Origin: Valencia hispanica
Taxonomy: Eukaryota; Chordata; Actinopteri; Cyprinodontiformes; Valenciidae
Direction: 5' to 3'
NCBI GenBank assembly: GCA_963556495.2
Contig: OY747714.1
Coordinates: 50,715,041-50,779,040, forward strand
DNA: 64,000 nt
Below the pieces are notes generated by a model that worked only from the letters and a program-made list of their open reading frames with translations, was not told where the DNA came from and searched no databases. Position numbers and translations under genes: made by a program. Of this stretch, positions 19,961 to 30,964 are shown one piece after another (within the stretch, counting starts at the first letter, position 1; each line of letters starts with the position of its first letter).

Positions 19961-21235
19961 GCCGTCACTGCCGAGATGATCTGCCCGTTCCCACCGCCGA
20001 CCTCTTCCAAGCGACGATCTGCCACGTCCATCCGAGCACAGATGCGGCAGATGCAAGTAGAGCAGATTGTATCCAATTGGAAGTTGGGAAGCCTGCAGTC
20101 TTCATTGCAGATGCAGAAGGCCGAAATAGACTCTCAAAAGACTATGTTGGAAGCCCAGAAGGTTGTCATTGACAGCCAGACATCTGAGCTGGAGGGTCTA
20201 AAGACGATGCTGGAGGAGATGAGCAGGAGGGTGTCGGATCTAGAGCAGTCGCATGCCTCCAAAGAATGTTGCACCAAAAACGGATTATTAGAAGGCGCAG
20301 CTACCGAGGATCCCATTCCACAGTCTCCAATGGCTAATCTCTCATTCCAGAGTTTGCCAGCGAAAACCTGTAACCTGACTCTTACGTCAACTCACGCCCA
20401 AGCTTCTCCGTCTAGCATAGCAACTCCCGCCCAAGCTTCTCCATCTCGCATAGCAACTCCCGCCCAAGCTTCTCCGTCTCGCATAGCAACTCCCGCGCAA
20501 GCTTCTCCATCTCGCATAGCAACTCCCGCGCAAGCTTCTCCATCTCGCATAGTAACTCCTGCGCAAGCTTCTCCATCTCGCATAGCAACTCCGGCCCAAG
20601 CTACTCCATCTCGCATAGTAACTCCCGCCCAAGCTTCTCCATTTCGCATAGCAACTCCCGCCCAAGCTTCTCCATTTTGCATAGCAACTCCTGCCCAAGC
20701 TTTTTCATTTCGCATAGCAACTCTCGCTCAAGCCTCTCCCTCCCGTACATCAACTCCCGCCCAAGCTTTTCCATTTCGCATAGCAACTCTTGCTCAAACC
20801 TCTCCCTCCCGTACATCAACTCCCGCTCAAGATTCCACCCCCAAAGACGACTCACCAGCAACCCCTACACCAGTGTCTACATTAGCGGACATCACTTTGA
20901 GGAAATTGTCGCTGGATAGAGAGGAGACTTTTTACAGAAACTCATTTGCCCGCGGAAAACATCACCCAGATGTGTATGCAGCGAGCGTCTTCATGGGTCT
21001 TGTGCCATTCCAGATATACAACAGCTGGGTTAAGAAATGCAACTGGGCAGGCACAAATGGGAAAATGGCCCTTCCGGTGAATGTTAAAGAGCGGGTTCAT
21101 TCCTTAGTTTCCCAGCGATTCCCTAACTTGACTGTAGGGGAGTGGCAACAGATACGCTCTCGAGTAAACGAGCGCCTGAGATTTCCACGTAAAGTGGACC
21201 CTGAAACACCCCGTCCTGGTTATTTTCAGAAGTGA
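19961..21235 (+). CDS. Coiled-coil protein with 11-residue repeat and BEN-like C-terminus, exon 2
   Basis: This long exon begins after the acceptor ttattgtaccag and continues the frame of exon 1 to a TGA at 21,233, giving about 449 residues in total. The N-terminal third is a predicted coiled coil (SLQMQKAEIDSQKTMLEAQK, LKTMLEEMSRRVSDLEQ). It is followed by 13 units of an 11-residue repeat, consensus TPAQASPSRIA, then about 105 residues with ITLRKLSLDREETFYRNSF and GKMALPVNVKERVHSLVSQR followed by FPNLTVGEWQQIRSRVN. This end resembles the helix pattern of BEN domains, which mediate DNA binding and repression, but the match is by eye and tentative. No close paralogue lies in the window. Confidence 0.65.
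   Translation, partial: AVTAEMICPFPPPTSSKRRSATSIRAQMRQMQVEQIVSNWKLGSLQSSLQMQKAEIDSQKTMLEAQKVVIDSQTSELEGLKTMLEEMSRRVSDLEQSHASKECCTKNGLLEGAATEDPIPQSPMANLSFQSLPAKTCNLTLTSTHAQASPSSIATPAQASPSRIATPAQASPSRIATPAQASPSRIATPAQASPSRIVTPAQASPSRIATPAQATPSRIVTPAQASPFRIATPAQASPFCIATPAQAFSFRIATLAQASPSRTSTPAQAFPFRIATLAQTSPSRTSTPAQDSTPKDDSPATPTPVSTLADITLRKLSLDREETFYRNSFARGKHHPDVYAASVFMGLVPFQIYNSWVKKCNWAGTNGKMALPVNVKERVHSLVSQRFPNLTVGEWQQIRSRVNERLRFPRKVDPETPRPGYFQK
20390..20818 (+). repeat. In-frame 33-bp coding minisatellite
   Basis: Thirteen 33-base units, for example actcccgcccaagcttctcc plus 13 more bases, encode TPAQASPSRIA variants. The first units are nearly identical and the last six are diverged (SPFRIA, SFRIA, SPSRTS). 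Confidence 0.95.
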
Positions 21236-21282
21236 ATTTGTGATTTGCGTTTAGTTGTCTACCCTCTTTATGATTTTCTCTA

Positions 21283-21290
21283 ATAAAATA
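21283..21290 (+). terminator. Polyadenylation signal
   Basis: AATAAAA lies about 50 bases after the stop of the BEN-like gene, the usual place for a 3' end signal. Confidence 0.6.
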
Positions 21291-21299
21291 CTGAACTAC

Positions 21300-22410
21300 C
21301 ATGTGGTTGTCTGTCGTTCAAAATTTACCCAACTTTTTTGTGACGACTCGGACGGTAATACGGTGTAGAACGCTGTTCACAATCGTAGAAGACATGAAAG
21401 AATTTTTCAGAACTCTATCTATTCTCAGACTTACAACCATGGAATTGTTCAGAAAATTTCATTTAATTAAGACTCAATTCAAATCACTCCAAATACCTAT
21501 ACTTATTTTAGCCAAAGGTTTTCACTGAACAGATTATTTATTTGAATTACCTTATTTATTTGTGCTATACAAATAAAATTGCATTGCCTTATTTAACAAA
21601 GACTTGCCTTATATTCAGCAAAAATATTGAGTTAATGGACAAATTTACATTTATTTGTGATTATAAGCAGTCTTAAAACCCCCCAATTATTTTAATGCAC
21701 TGACAAATTGTTTCACTTAAGATTCAGACAATAATCTAGAGATATAACCTGACAGACCTAATGACCTCTAAAAATTTATATCACTATCTTCAGCATATCG
21801 GCCTAAAAAAAAGCTTATAATTTTTTGGGGGGCTGAATATAATTGAAGTCTTGGTTAGATAAACAATTTTTGCACTAGGCTCTGCATAAGTGTAATGTTT
21901 TTTCAGAACGTCACACACTGCTCTACAATTTTTATCTCAGCAGCAACAAGAAATGGATAAAAATTTGTGAATGTCAATTCAAATCAGCTAACACGCCTAA
22001 CTATAGTACAGAAAAATGAACTGGTACAGTAAACAGGTTGTGGAACACCTTCTGGATAATGCCCTTTTACACACAACATGCTTTACAAATAAAATAAATC
22101 ACAATTCAGTCCTGATTACGCTGTTACTTGAAGCTTCCCTCTGCTATGTATGAGCTTGTTTTCCTTTATCCGTCTTGCCTCGAGGTGGTCCAAACGGCTC
22201 GGTGGCATCGATTCTGTGGAAGCACAGAGGAGCTGTAGCTAAAATTTACCTTACCATCTGAATAGGTGAATGACTTCAACAACTACCCATCGTACTGTCT
22301 TCATTTCTCAAAATTAAATAACACAGTGCAAACTACATTTAACATAAGGTCGGTGGAACAGTCTCTATGTAACATGGGCCAAGGGAAAATAGAATCAGGG
22401 GTTGATTCAG
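21300..22410. other. Mostly anonymous; LINE tail trace
   Basis: gtgctatacaaataaaattg at about 21,562-21,581 matches the 3' tail of the LINE at 51,308 (there inverted). The rest is AT-rich without supported genes. Confidence 0.4.
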
Positions 22411-22629
22411 TCCTGAGGCCCGTTTCAGAAAGCAAGTTTAACAAACTGAGTCAAAACCTAAACTCTAGGTTGACCAACTCTGAGTTGTTAATCTCACAGT
22501 TTTCGGTTTCAGAACAGGTGTTAAGAATTAGTTTAATCAACTCTGAGTGAAAGTTAACCTGTGTTAGACTTGTGCATGAGGATATAAAAAGCCCTCATCA
22601 ATGGGACACAGATAATAACATGGTTCACC

Positions 22630-22806
22630 ATGGCAACAAGTGAAGAAAATGTTGGAGCCTCCTACTTCTCCCCAGTGGAGTTGGACTTATTAATGACTGC
22701 ATATACAGAAAATAAGCATATTCTAAAAAGAAAAAGCAATACTGTGGCAGCGGCAAAAGAGAGAGAGCTTGTGTGGCAGAAAACTGCTAATCTAGTCAAT
22801 GTGTGA
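22630..22806 (+). pseudogene. Harbinger Myb/SANT-like accessory protein, exon 1
   Basis: The frame reads MATSEENVGASYFSPVELDL, then LMTAYTENKHILKRKSNTVA and ELVWQKTANLVNV before a premature TGA. Past the stop other frames continue FYKF, CNPTGAKRTWQQLKMKYK. This is the trihelix/Myb-like DNA-binding domain (FS..E...L...Y, W..I...VN, R....W...K.KYK) that Harbinger elements use with their transposase. The host gene NAIF1 has the same fold. The stop and a frameshift make it inactive. Confidence 0.75.
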
Positions 22807-23216
22807 ATATTGGAGGATACAAAAAGAAATGTTTGGTCTTGAATGTTCCACTTATTCAACATTTAGATTCTATAAGTTTGTTTGAGCGCACAGGTGCAAC
22901 CCAACTGGTGCAAAAAGGACATGGCAGCAACTAAAGATGAAATATAAATATAGTTCAAACAGGTGAGGTATCGTTTATTTACAAGTAATTGTGGTGTTCT
23001 GTCTGCTCTCATTAAACTGCAGTCAGTGGTTACATTATACATGTGATTGCTATATTTAAGTTTTAAATCCCCTAAACAGAAAAAGCCAATACTTCAGCCA
23101 TACAATCACTGCCAGTATTTAATATTGTCTATATGAAAGGCACACCTAAATGCCTGTAATACATGAAAGTCTCAAAACTGTAGTTTTCTGGATATGTTCA
23201 AGTTTGACCTCCAGTA

Positions 23217-23396
23217 TAGCTAACAGAAAGAAGGCTGAGGCCCACAAAACAGGTGGCGGTCCCCCACCACCACCGCTCACAGAGGCTGAAGAGATGGTCC
23301 TCAGTCAGCACAGTGGGCGACCCATTACTGAGGGCATCTCTGGGGGGAGCTCATCGGACCCAGGCACAACTCAGGACACAATGGCCTACATTAGAG
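23217..23396 (+). pseudogene. Harbinger Myb-like accessory protein, exon 2
   Basis: After the acceptor-like ccagtatag the frame reads NRKKAEAHKTGGGPPPPPLT followed by EAEEMVLSQHSGRPITEGIS, the linker always found after the Myb-like domain in Harbinger accessory proteins. It is cut off before the C-terminal helical part. Confidence 0.75.
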
Positions 23397-23409
23397 GTAA
23401 GGTATTCAA

Positions 23410-23900
23410 ATGAATGGCATCATCAGGAATGTTCGGATGAAAGGAGCCCGCACGCTGTGTTTGCCTGGAACAACTGTAATGGAAATTACTGATCAGATCG
23501 TTGACACTATTCAACGCCACCCCACCGTGAGTAAAGTTATCCACGCCGGCACCAACGACATCCACAAACAACAGTCAGAACTGCTCAAACAGGATTTTAT
23601 TCACCTTTTTAATCTTTAAAAAAACACACCTGTGTCTGTTTTTATTTCTGGCCCTACGCCTACCATCGGCAGAGGAATCTGACGTTTTAGCAGGCTCTTA
23701 TCCTTGAACACCTGGCTCTCCTCCATCACTGCACTGAACAACATTGGCTTTATAGACAATTTTAAAATTTTTTGGGGTAGGAGGGATCTATTCGTTGCTG
23801 ATGGACTTCACCTGAATAGGCATGGCATCCGTACCCTGTCAATGAGCCTCGCCACCCCACGCCCCCCCCTGTGTTCCACACCAACCCCTGCTAACCCCCC
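23410..23900 (+). pseudogene. LINE ORF1, SGNH-hydrolase-like
   Basis: Fish L2-type LINEs carry an ORF1 esterase of the SGNH family. Here the frames give NVRMKGARTLCLPGTTVMEI, VIHAGTNDIHKQQSELLKQD, FISGPTPTIGRG, FIDNFKIFWGRRDL and DGLHLNRHGI. The GTND block and the DGLHL block (catalytic Asp/His) are intact, but the Ser block is missing and frameshifts occur near 23,610 and 23,700. Confidence 0.75.
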
Positions 23901-24009
23901 CTCACTCATCCCACCCTCAAGCCCCATCAGCCTGAGGTTCACCTGGTCCAAGCACCTACAAACCCAGCCTTGATTTTAACAGTAATCCACATAACGGACT
24001 TGGACCCTG

Positions 24010-26110
24010 CCAAACCAATCATATACCTGCCATTATCAGCAGAGAGCGATCAATCAAATATAAATCTAGCAAACCCAAAAACCTCGAGTTCAGTAAGTCA
24101 CTCAGTTCTTCCACCTCCAGTCACTGTTAACATGGCTCTCTTTAATGTTCGCTCACTGCTGAACAAAACTTTTATTATAAACGACCTGATTTTAGATTTT
24201 AATCTTCAGTGTTTATTTTTAACAGAAACATGGCTGAGCTCAGATGCCCCTGTTGTCCTCACAGAGGCTTCCCCACCTGATTTTAAATTCAATTATTCAA
24301 CGAGGAATGGGAAAAGGGGAGGCAGGACTGCTTTTATAAGTTCAACAACACTTTTAGCAAAACCTGTTTTATTTGATAATTTTAACACTTGAATATACTG
24401 CAGCCGCTTTTAGCATTCCTCAGATTTTATGTGTTACTGTTTACAGGCCTCTTAAAGAGAGTGCACCTTTTATTCAAGAGTGCAGAGTTTTTATAAATTT
24501 TGCAGAACTCCTTTGATAGGATTATTTTAGCTGGTGATTTTAATCTGCATGTGGATAACCTTTTAGACCCTTTAGCCACAGATTTAATAAACATTTTGAA
24601 TTACATGGATTTTACCCAACATGTCGCGCAGCCAACTCACAACCGAGGACACATCCCTGGACTTGGTCATCACGTATGGCCTGTCCACCAATGTGTCCTC
24701 TGTTGTTGACTTGGCAGTGTCCGACCATTATTGCGTGTTTTTTAACATCACCAGCGTTATTCAGCGGGGATCCTCCTCTGTGAGAACTGTAAGGAAGCAT
24801 CATCTAACCCCTGAAGTGGCTGCTGGTTTTCTTGATGTTTTTAACAATATCCCTCCAAGTAACGTCTCCACCCTTGTGATTTTATTGTCAACGATTTTAA
24901 CAGGAGACTTGAGGCAGCTCTTAATCTGCTTGCTCCACTCAAAACCAAAAATATACAGTCAAATCATACATCACCTTGGAGAAACGAAAACCTAAATAAA
25001 CTAAAGAAAAATTGCAGGGTGGCGGAGAGGAGATGGAGGAAAAATGAGATGACAATAAATCATCAGATATATTCAGAACTATTAAAAGCATACAATAATG
25101 CTGTAAGAAATTCAAGAAACGCATATTTTTCACAATTCCCCGCAGACCATAAAAATAATTCTAAAATTATTTTCTCCACAATCAATAATATTTTCAACCC
25201 CCCCTCAACTTCAATTCAGACCCCCTCAAATGCTCTCTGTGAGGAGTTTGCAGCCCACTTCAGAGGGAAGGTAGACGCCATCAGATGTAATATTTTATCC
25301 TCCCAACGTAAGATGGTTTTAGACAAATCTGAGTGTGTGTCTACCTGAGGAAACACTGGACAGTTATGTCCTGGTCGAAGCTGAGAGTCTTGATAAGGTT
25401 TTCTCCTCAGTGAGGCCCACCACATGTGTCTTGGACCCCATTCCCACAAGGTTTTTTAAACAATTTTATGGATCCTTTAGAGATGAGATTTTAACTCTGA
25501 TGAATTGTTCCCTTCAGAGGGGGGACTTTCCTGCCACCTTTAAATGGGCGGTGGTGAGGCCCCTGATGAAGAAGAGCAATTTAGATTTGAATGATTTAAA
25601 CAACTTCCGACCGGTATCCAACTTGCCATTTTTGAGCAAAATTTTAGAAAAGCTTGTTTTAACTCAACTTAATGATTTTATCAACACTCACAATGTCCTA
25701 GAGAAATTTCAGTCTGGTTTTAGGGTGAACCACAGCACCGAGACGGCCCTTCTGAAGATTTTAAATGATTTTAGATTAAACTATGATGCACAGAGGGTGA
25801 CAGTGTCGGTTCTACTGGATCTAAGCGCTGCCTTTGATACAGTAGACCACACTATTCTTTTAACTCGTTTAAAACAGATTGGCCTCTGGTGCTGTTCATA
25901 AATGCTTCACATCTCATAGACAGGACTTTTATGGTAAGTTTAGATACCTGTTCCTCTAAGGTCCACAAAATCACATGTGGTGTGCCCTAGGGTTCGATTT
26001 TAGGCCCAGTGCTTTTTAACCTGTATATCCTCCCTCTTGGCAGTGTCATCAGAAGACATGGAATTAACTTTCACAGTTATGCTGACGATACACAATTGTG
26101 TAGTCTTATC
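24010..26110 (+). pseudogene. LINE ORF2, endonuclease/RT
   Basis: Endonuclease pieces are NMALFNVRSLLNKTFIINDL, LFLTETWL, ILAGDFNLHV and LAVSDHYCVFF. RT pieces are KWAVVRPLMKKSNLDLND followed by FRPVSNLPFLSKILEKLV, FQSGFRVNHSTETALLKIL, VLLDLSAAFDTVDH, GVP followed by a stop and [12 protein letters not shown], and [10 protein letters not shown]. Everything after YADD (thumb and C-terminus) is deleted. There are at least five frame breaks. Confidence 0.85.
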
Positions 26111-26545
26111 ATATATATCCCGTTATTTTTACACTTTAATCTGTTATTCTAGTCTTTCTGCCAGAGTTTCCTCTGTGGGAGCCCTCTGCCTCTGGAGCGA
26201 TGGTCGCCTGTGGCTGCTCTACAGGTAACGCTTTGGCCTTGCCTCCTCTGGGCGCCCTGTGTGCCTCAGCTGCTGCGGTTGATTTGCTGCTGCCGATGCA
26301 GATGGCTTCCTTACCTGGCTCATCTGCACTCGGCCCAATGTCCTTTTTATTGTTGTTCTTAAGTGTTTGTGTGCATGGGAGTTGGCTTGGGGAGAGGGGG
26401 TTATAATTGTGATCATGCTTTTAAATCTGTGGGTGAGGTATGGGAATGTGGTTTATGTGGGGTCATTATAACCTGTAATGCACTTTGAGTTGCAACTCTT
26501 GTATGAAAAGCGCTTTATAAATAAAGTTTTATTGGGTTTTTCCTC

Positions 26546-26905
26546 AGACCACGTCTTTATTGATATAAAATGTCAAAAAATACAAAATTTTATAATGTTA
26601 TGTAGAAAATAACAACAATCAAGGAGAAAGAAAAAGTATGTTTACATTTTGGACGGTCAGTTTAGGCATCAACCAACAGTAGGTGTTAAAAAGATGATAT
26701 TGAATTGTCTAATTTAGTTAAAATAAAGCAAAGATTCATAGTAGAAGGAACCTGAATTCTGGACTTTAGTTTATTTGCTTGCTTGTTTTCTTCAGGGAAC
26801 ATTCTGGAAAATATTTTCATTTCTCACAACTGATTAAATTCATGAACCCCCCTCCAAAATAAATACATTAAATAAATGCCAGTACTTCTACATTCTAACC
26901 CATCC
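26546..26905. other. No recognised gene
   Basis: AT-rich spacer between the LINE and cassette B. Nothing could be identified. Confidence 0.4.
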
Positions 26906-26911
26906 TCCAGA

Positions 26912-26923
26912 CCAGTAGGTGGC
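26912..26923 (+). promoter_or_regulatory. CTCF-core-like motif upstream of cassette B
   Basis: ccagtaggtggc fits the CTCF core consensus CCASYAGRKGGC at every position. It lies about 230 bases upstream of the exon 1 donor. Cassette C has ccagttggtggc in the same relative place (one mismatch). The flank ggcggtaatg..ccga is conserved too, so this could simply be a repeated promoter or repeat block. Binding is not shown. Confidence 0.45.
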
Positions 26924-27039
26924 GGTAATGTACCGACTCGTTTGCCGTCGATAAAAACATCCATGAAGAAGAAGTACTCTTCCTCATGCCGACCAGCAGC
27001 TCACTCAGGATCTGCTGTTGGAAAGTTTCATATCATCTA

Positions 27040-27151
27040 ATTATCAGAACGTCTCAGTCCAGCATTAACCAGACCCAACAAGGAACCAGAGCAGCAGGCG
27101 TCCCGGTTCCGACTGGATCCGCTCCGGAACTCCGGCTGGAAGCTCCATCCA
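27040..27151 (+). other. Gene B exon 1 (non-coding), start uncertain
   Basis: caaggaaccagagcagcagg, cgtcccggttccgactgga and aagctccatcca are shared with cassette C and end at the donor A|GTAAGTCC (27,152). The sequence has no conserved reading frame, so it is treated as 5' UTR. The coding start is in exon 2. Confidence 0.65.
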
Positions 27152-29968
27152 GTAAGTCCTAAAGGTTCTTTAAGACCCGGTTCCGACAGACTGAAGGTTC
27201 TAGCTGGATCTGAGCTGGTTCGGTTCGGTTCTGCTCCGTGTTTTTCCTCTCAATCACCAGCTCCCGTTAGCATCGGTGCTAGCTGCTAGTGTGTTGCTAA
27301 GCTGAAGGACCCCGCTTAGCTGCCCTCGTAGATGCCGGTCTCTGAACGCACCAATAAAGCAGAAGCAGACGGAACATCTGGCTCTAGGATTGGACCTTTT
27401 TCTGGACCCGAGGACGTCCTTGTTCTTGGCTGGTCCAGTTGGAAGTCCGTTGTTTTAACTTTAACTTAAAAACACATTTTTAACACCTTTTATCTAAACA
27501 CGGATGATTTTGAATGTTTTAAGGTCCCAGTGTTTAAAGAACACGTTCTCTGCTCCTGGTTTCCAACTACGGCTCACATTCTCCACCTTTTCTACCATCA
27601 GCATCACAGTTTCATCTCTGAGAAACGGACAAACGTTATGAACTGATGGTTAAACTCTGGTGTTGGTCTGAATGGGACACAGTCTGGTAGAATACATCTA
27701 CATCTGCTGTTGATGGTAAACAGCTCAGTTTGCTGATCTGTAGGTCTAAAAACCCATTAAAAAAATACATCAATTAAACAAAATAAGAATATATGATTAA
27801 GGGATAGAAGTCAATGTTTTTTCAGTAAAGTCTAAATGCTTTTTATCATAAAGCTGTATTGTCATGTTAAGTTAGTATTTTAATGATCAGTAAAGTACAG
27901 AAATAACTCCACCCTGGTTGTTTAAAGCTGTAAATAATCCTCCAATCATTCAGTTCTCACCGTATCGTCTCGTCTCCATGAACCCTAGAACAGATGATCC
28001 AGGTAGGAACGTCCCAGCAGCAGCAGCCCAGAGAATATGTCTTATAATGGGGAAAATGTTTTCTGTCACACATGAACCTGTGGAGACGACCTCTGACCTC
28101 TGTATGATTGACTTTTGGTTGACAGCAAACAGAAAGGAAAACAAAGAAGGAGATACATGGTTAATAAGCAGGTAGCAGTTTACAGTGAGGAGCAGAGAGA
28201 AAAACAAGATATGTGAATAAATGTAGCACATGTATAAAACTACATGGAGACGTTGTTTTTAGGCCAATTAGTGAGAGAGGAAGGGAAAACGGTGATAAAG
28301 TGGAGCTAGCTCACTTAGCGCCGGGCCGTATGGACTCAAATCTATATTGCAACATAATATAGTCTTCAGTTTATGTCAAAATGACCAGATACATTGCAGT
28401 GGAATTAGTAAATGCCGTTTAAATAATATGTATTGTGCAAAAATACAAAAAAATTTAAGGTGTTAAAAATATTTTCCCAAACAATGCAACACAGAAATTT
28501 TCATAACATGAATGAAGATGTAAATATTTTAAACTGGAAAAGCTCTTTGAGAGCGCAGAGCTCCACCAAACCAATGTTGTGATCTAAATTTTTTTTTTTT
28601 TGATTTATTCACCATGAAAACATTAATTTAGCAGCTGGATTCAGACATTTCCTGAGAACTTTAACCAAATCCACCAATAACATGTTGAGTTATGTTGCTA
28701 ACTAACAGATAAACCATAAAAACATAACCACCATGGCGGAGTTACAAATACAAGCTAAATGTTATGGAAAAAAACATAAAATTCTAAATTGAGTGCAAAA
28801 TGTAAAAACAGAAATAGTATTTCTTCCTAATTTACTGATTTCTCATTTATAAATATATCGCACAAAACAATGAAGATTCAAATATTTGAACTAAAAACGC
28901 TTCAAGTTCAACAGGTTTCTTTACCATTACATAGAAAACAACACGTTTCAAACGTACAATATCCAGTGTAAATACAAACACTGAACATCAGTGTTTGGTA
29001 CCTGGTACAAAGCAGGTAAAGCTTGATGACATCATCAACATTTAAAGGTCTCATTTGCTCGTCTGCTCCATAAATCTGCTGTTTTCTCCAGGATGAATGA
29101 ATTCTTTGAGTCATTTTCTGTGGATAAAATTCTCTCCTGTTTCAGGAGGTTTTCAGTCTGTCAGAAGAATGGTTGGGAAACAACAGGATTATGAGTCCAT
29201 CTCATTAATATTCATGATATGGAAACGTCTCTCCTCTGATTGGCTAACAGCAGTGTGACTCTTATGCTGCCTCTGAACAATAACTAACTTAACTTACTGG
29301 TGATGTTCCTACAGTTTCTTCCTCAGCTCCTCTTTCTTGGGTAAAAAAACAACCCTGATGTCTCTGTCCAGAAATAAACCAAGCCCGGCTAACGGTTAGC
29401 TTCTACTAGCAGAGACAAGCTCTGCCTTCTACTGGCCGTTAAATCAATCCAGGCGTTCAGTGGGCGGTCCCAAACCAGGGTGGGCGGGGCTATACATACT
29501 AATTTCCTCTGTGACGTAGAATAGGCTGGCCTTTTCTGACTCCTTTCTGTGGCTGATGCAGACAATGGGGTTGGAGAAAATGTTCATGAGCAGCATGCAG
29601 CTCAGAGAGAGCGATCGTATTTCACAAAGTGTTACTCGGTTTCTCAGTGAACCAGACCTTAAGGTTGCATCTTTAATCCTTCTGGTGCCTTCTTCTTCTT
29701 TCCCTCCTCTGTCTCTGCTTCATCTCTATCCACAATAATTGTTTCTGCAATAAATTAGCCCATTTTTAGAAGTTCCTTCGTTACTATGGAGGACTGATCC
29801 ACTGAGGTGGAAGTGAGGTTGGATTTGAATAATTTTAGAACCATCAAAGAACCAGATTATTACTGTTATGTCCAGACAGTTGAAACCCTGATAGAGGGTG
29901 TACTTTCTTTATTATAGTAGCTCAAAGTCTGAGAAACATTAAACCTCATCAGCTGTTGTTTCTAACAG
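27152..29968 (+). other. Gene B intron 1
   Basis: The first 250 bases are conserved among the three cassettes. The rest (27,450-29,880) is AT-rich with no identified element or gene. The end agctcaaagtctgagaaac..ttgtttctaacag matches A and C and includes the acceptor. Confidence 0.6.
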
Positions 29969-29982
29969 GAGTTCCACTCAGA

Positions 29983-30513
29983 ATGGAGGGGAACCAGGAG
30001 ATGAAGGCCGAGGAGAATCAGGAGATGAAGGTCGAGGAGAACCAGGAGGAGAACCAGGAGATGAAGGTCGAGGAGAACCAGGAGATGAAGACCGAGGAGA
30101 ACCAGGAGGAGAACCAGGAGATGAAGACAGAGGAGAACCAGGAGATGAAGGTCGAGGAGAACCAGGAGATGAAGACCGAGGAGAACCAGGAGGAGAACCA
30201 GGAGATGAAGGTCGAGGAGAACCAGGAGATGAAGGCCGAGGAGAACCAGGAGATGAAGGCCGAGGAGAACCAGGAGGAGAACCAGGAGGAGAACCAGGAG
30301 GAGAACCAGGAGATGAAGGCCGAGGAGAACCAGGAGGAGAACCAGGAGGAGAACCAGGAGGAGAACCAGGAGGAGAACCAGGAGATGAAGGCCGAGGAGA
30401 ACCAGGAGGAGAACCAGGAGATGAAGACTGAGGAGAACCAGGACCAAGAACCAGACCACTACACTCTGATCACAACAAACTGGACCCAACCAGCCGCCTC
30501 CTCTGGTCTACAG
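29983..30513 (+). CDS. Zinc-finger gene B, exon 2 (acidic repeat)
   Basis: After the acceptor tctaacag (29,968) a 14-base leader precedes the ATG at 29,983. The exon encodes 177 residues: MEGNQEMKAEENQEMKVEEN followed by many 8-residue units (EMKxEENQ) and shorter ENQE units, then DHYTLITTNWTQPAASSGLQ at a phase-0 donor. The repeats are 24-bp and 12-bp units, nearly identical in DNA, so the exon should vary in length. The long acidic, low-complexity stretch may act as an interaction or activation surface, but this is inference; no KRAB, SCAN or BTB domain is present. It continues in frame with the finger exon at 37,603 across a 7.1-kb intron holding an IS4EU-like element. Confidence 0.78.
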
Positions 30514-30964
30514 GTCAGTGTTCACGTCTATCAGTTTTACAGGAATCATAAATTGACATGAAATCAACATTTAGAAACTACAAATAGATTGTAAAATGTT
30601 TTTCAGAGTCATTCTGTGCAGGAAAAAAAAGAACCAAGTTTTAGTTTTTTTCTGTACTATAGATTATATATATACTGAAAATTTACAGATGACATTTATG
30701 GCTGAAAAGATGTGTGTAGTTTGGCGATGCTCCTGTCCCTTTAAGAAGCCGAGCCGTACTACGTTACACACAGGATGGGGTGGAGTCATGTGACTACGTA
30801 CAGTCATGGCAATAGGCTCTGTACGATCTGACGCAGGTCAACTTCCGGGATGAGACTGTGGGTCAAAGGACTACCGGTTTAGCAGGTTTGCTTAGTGTGG
30901 TAGCTCATTTACGTTAACAATGAGTGGATTATGACTGAAGAAAAGGCGCCTTACTTTTCAGAGA

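Larger units (their letters stand above)
22415..23405 (+). mobile_element. Harbinger transposon, 5' part
   Basis: The left terminal text gaggcccgtttcagaaagca and the following ctctgagttg motifs are typical of fish Harbinger ends. The interior carries the accessory Myb-like gene in two exons. The DDE transposase half and right terminus are missing; a LINE begins at about 23,406. Confidence 0.7.
23406..26545 (+). mobile_element. SGNH-type L2-like LINE, decayed
   Basis: A non-LTR element with an SGNH-hydrolase ORF1, endonuclease and RT, ending in a 3' UTR with cgctttataaataaagtttt. Codon order is preserved but many frameshifts and stops interrupt it, and the RT is joined to the 3' UTR by a deletion just after the YADDTQL motif (about 26,100). 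It follows the truncated Harbinger directly, so it probably inserted into or deleted it. Confidence 0.85.

Noticed and set aside
20387..20861. Minus-strand frames with CYARWRSLGGS and MRDGEAWAGVA repeats
   Set aside because: Antisense reading of the 33-bp coding minisatellite; the + strand has splice sites, a stop and a poly(A) signal.
23470..23900. Host GDSL/SGNH lipase gene
   Set aside because: The SGNH motifs are followed in order by LINE endonuclease and RT, so this is LINE ORF1.
29962..30489. Long minus-strand open frame rich in Leu/Val opposite the acidic exon
   Set aside because: It is the mirror of the GAGGAGAACCAG repeat; an in-frame 12/24-bp repeat without stops on one strand often lacks them on the other. 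No splice or start support.
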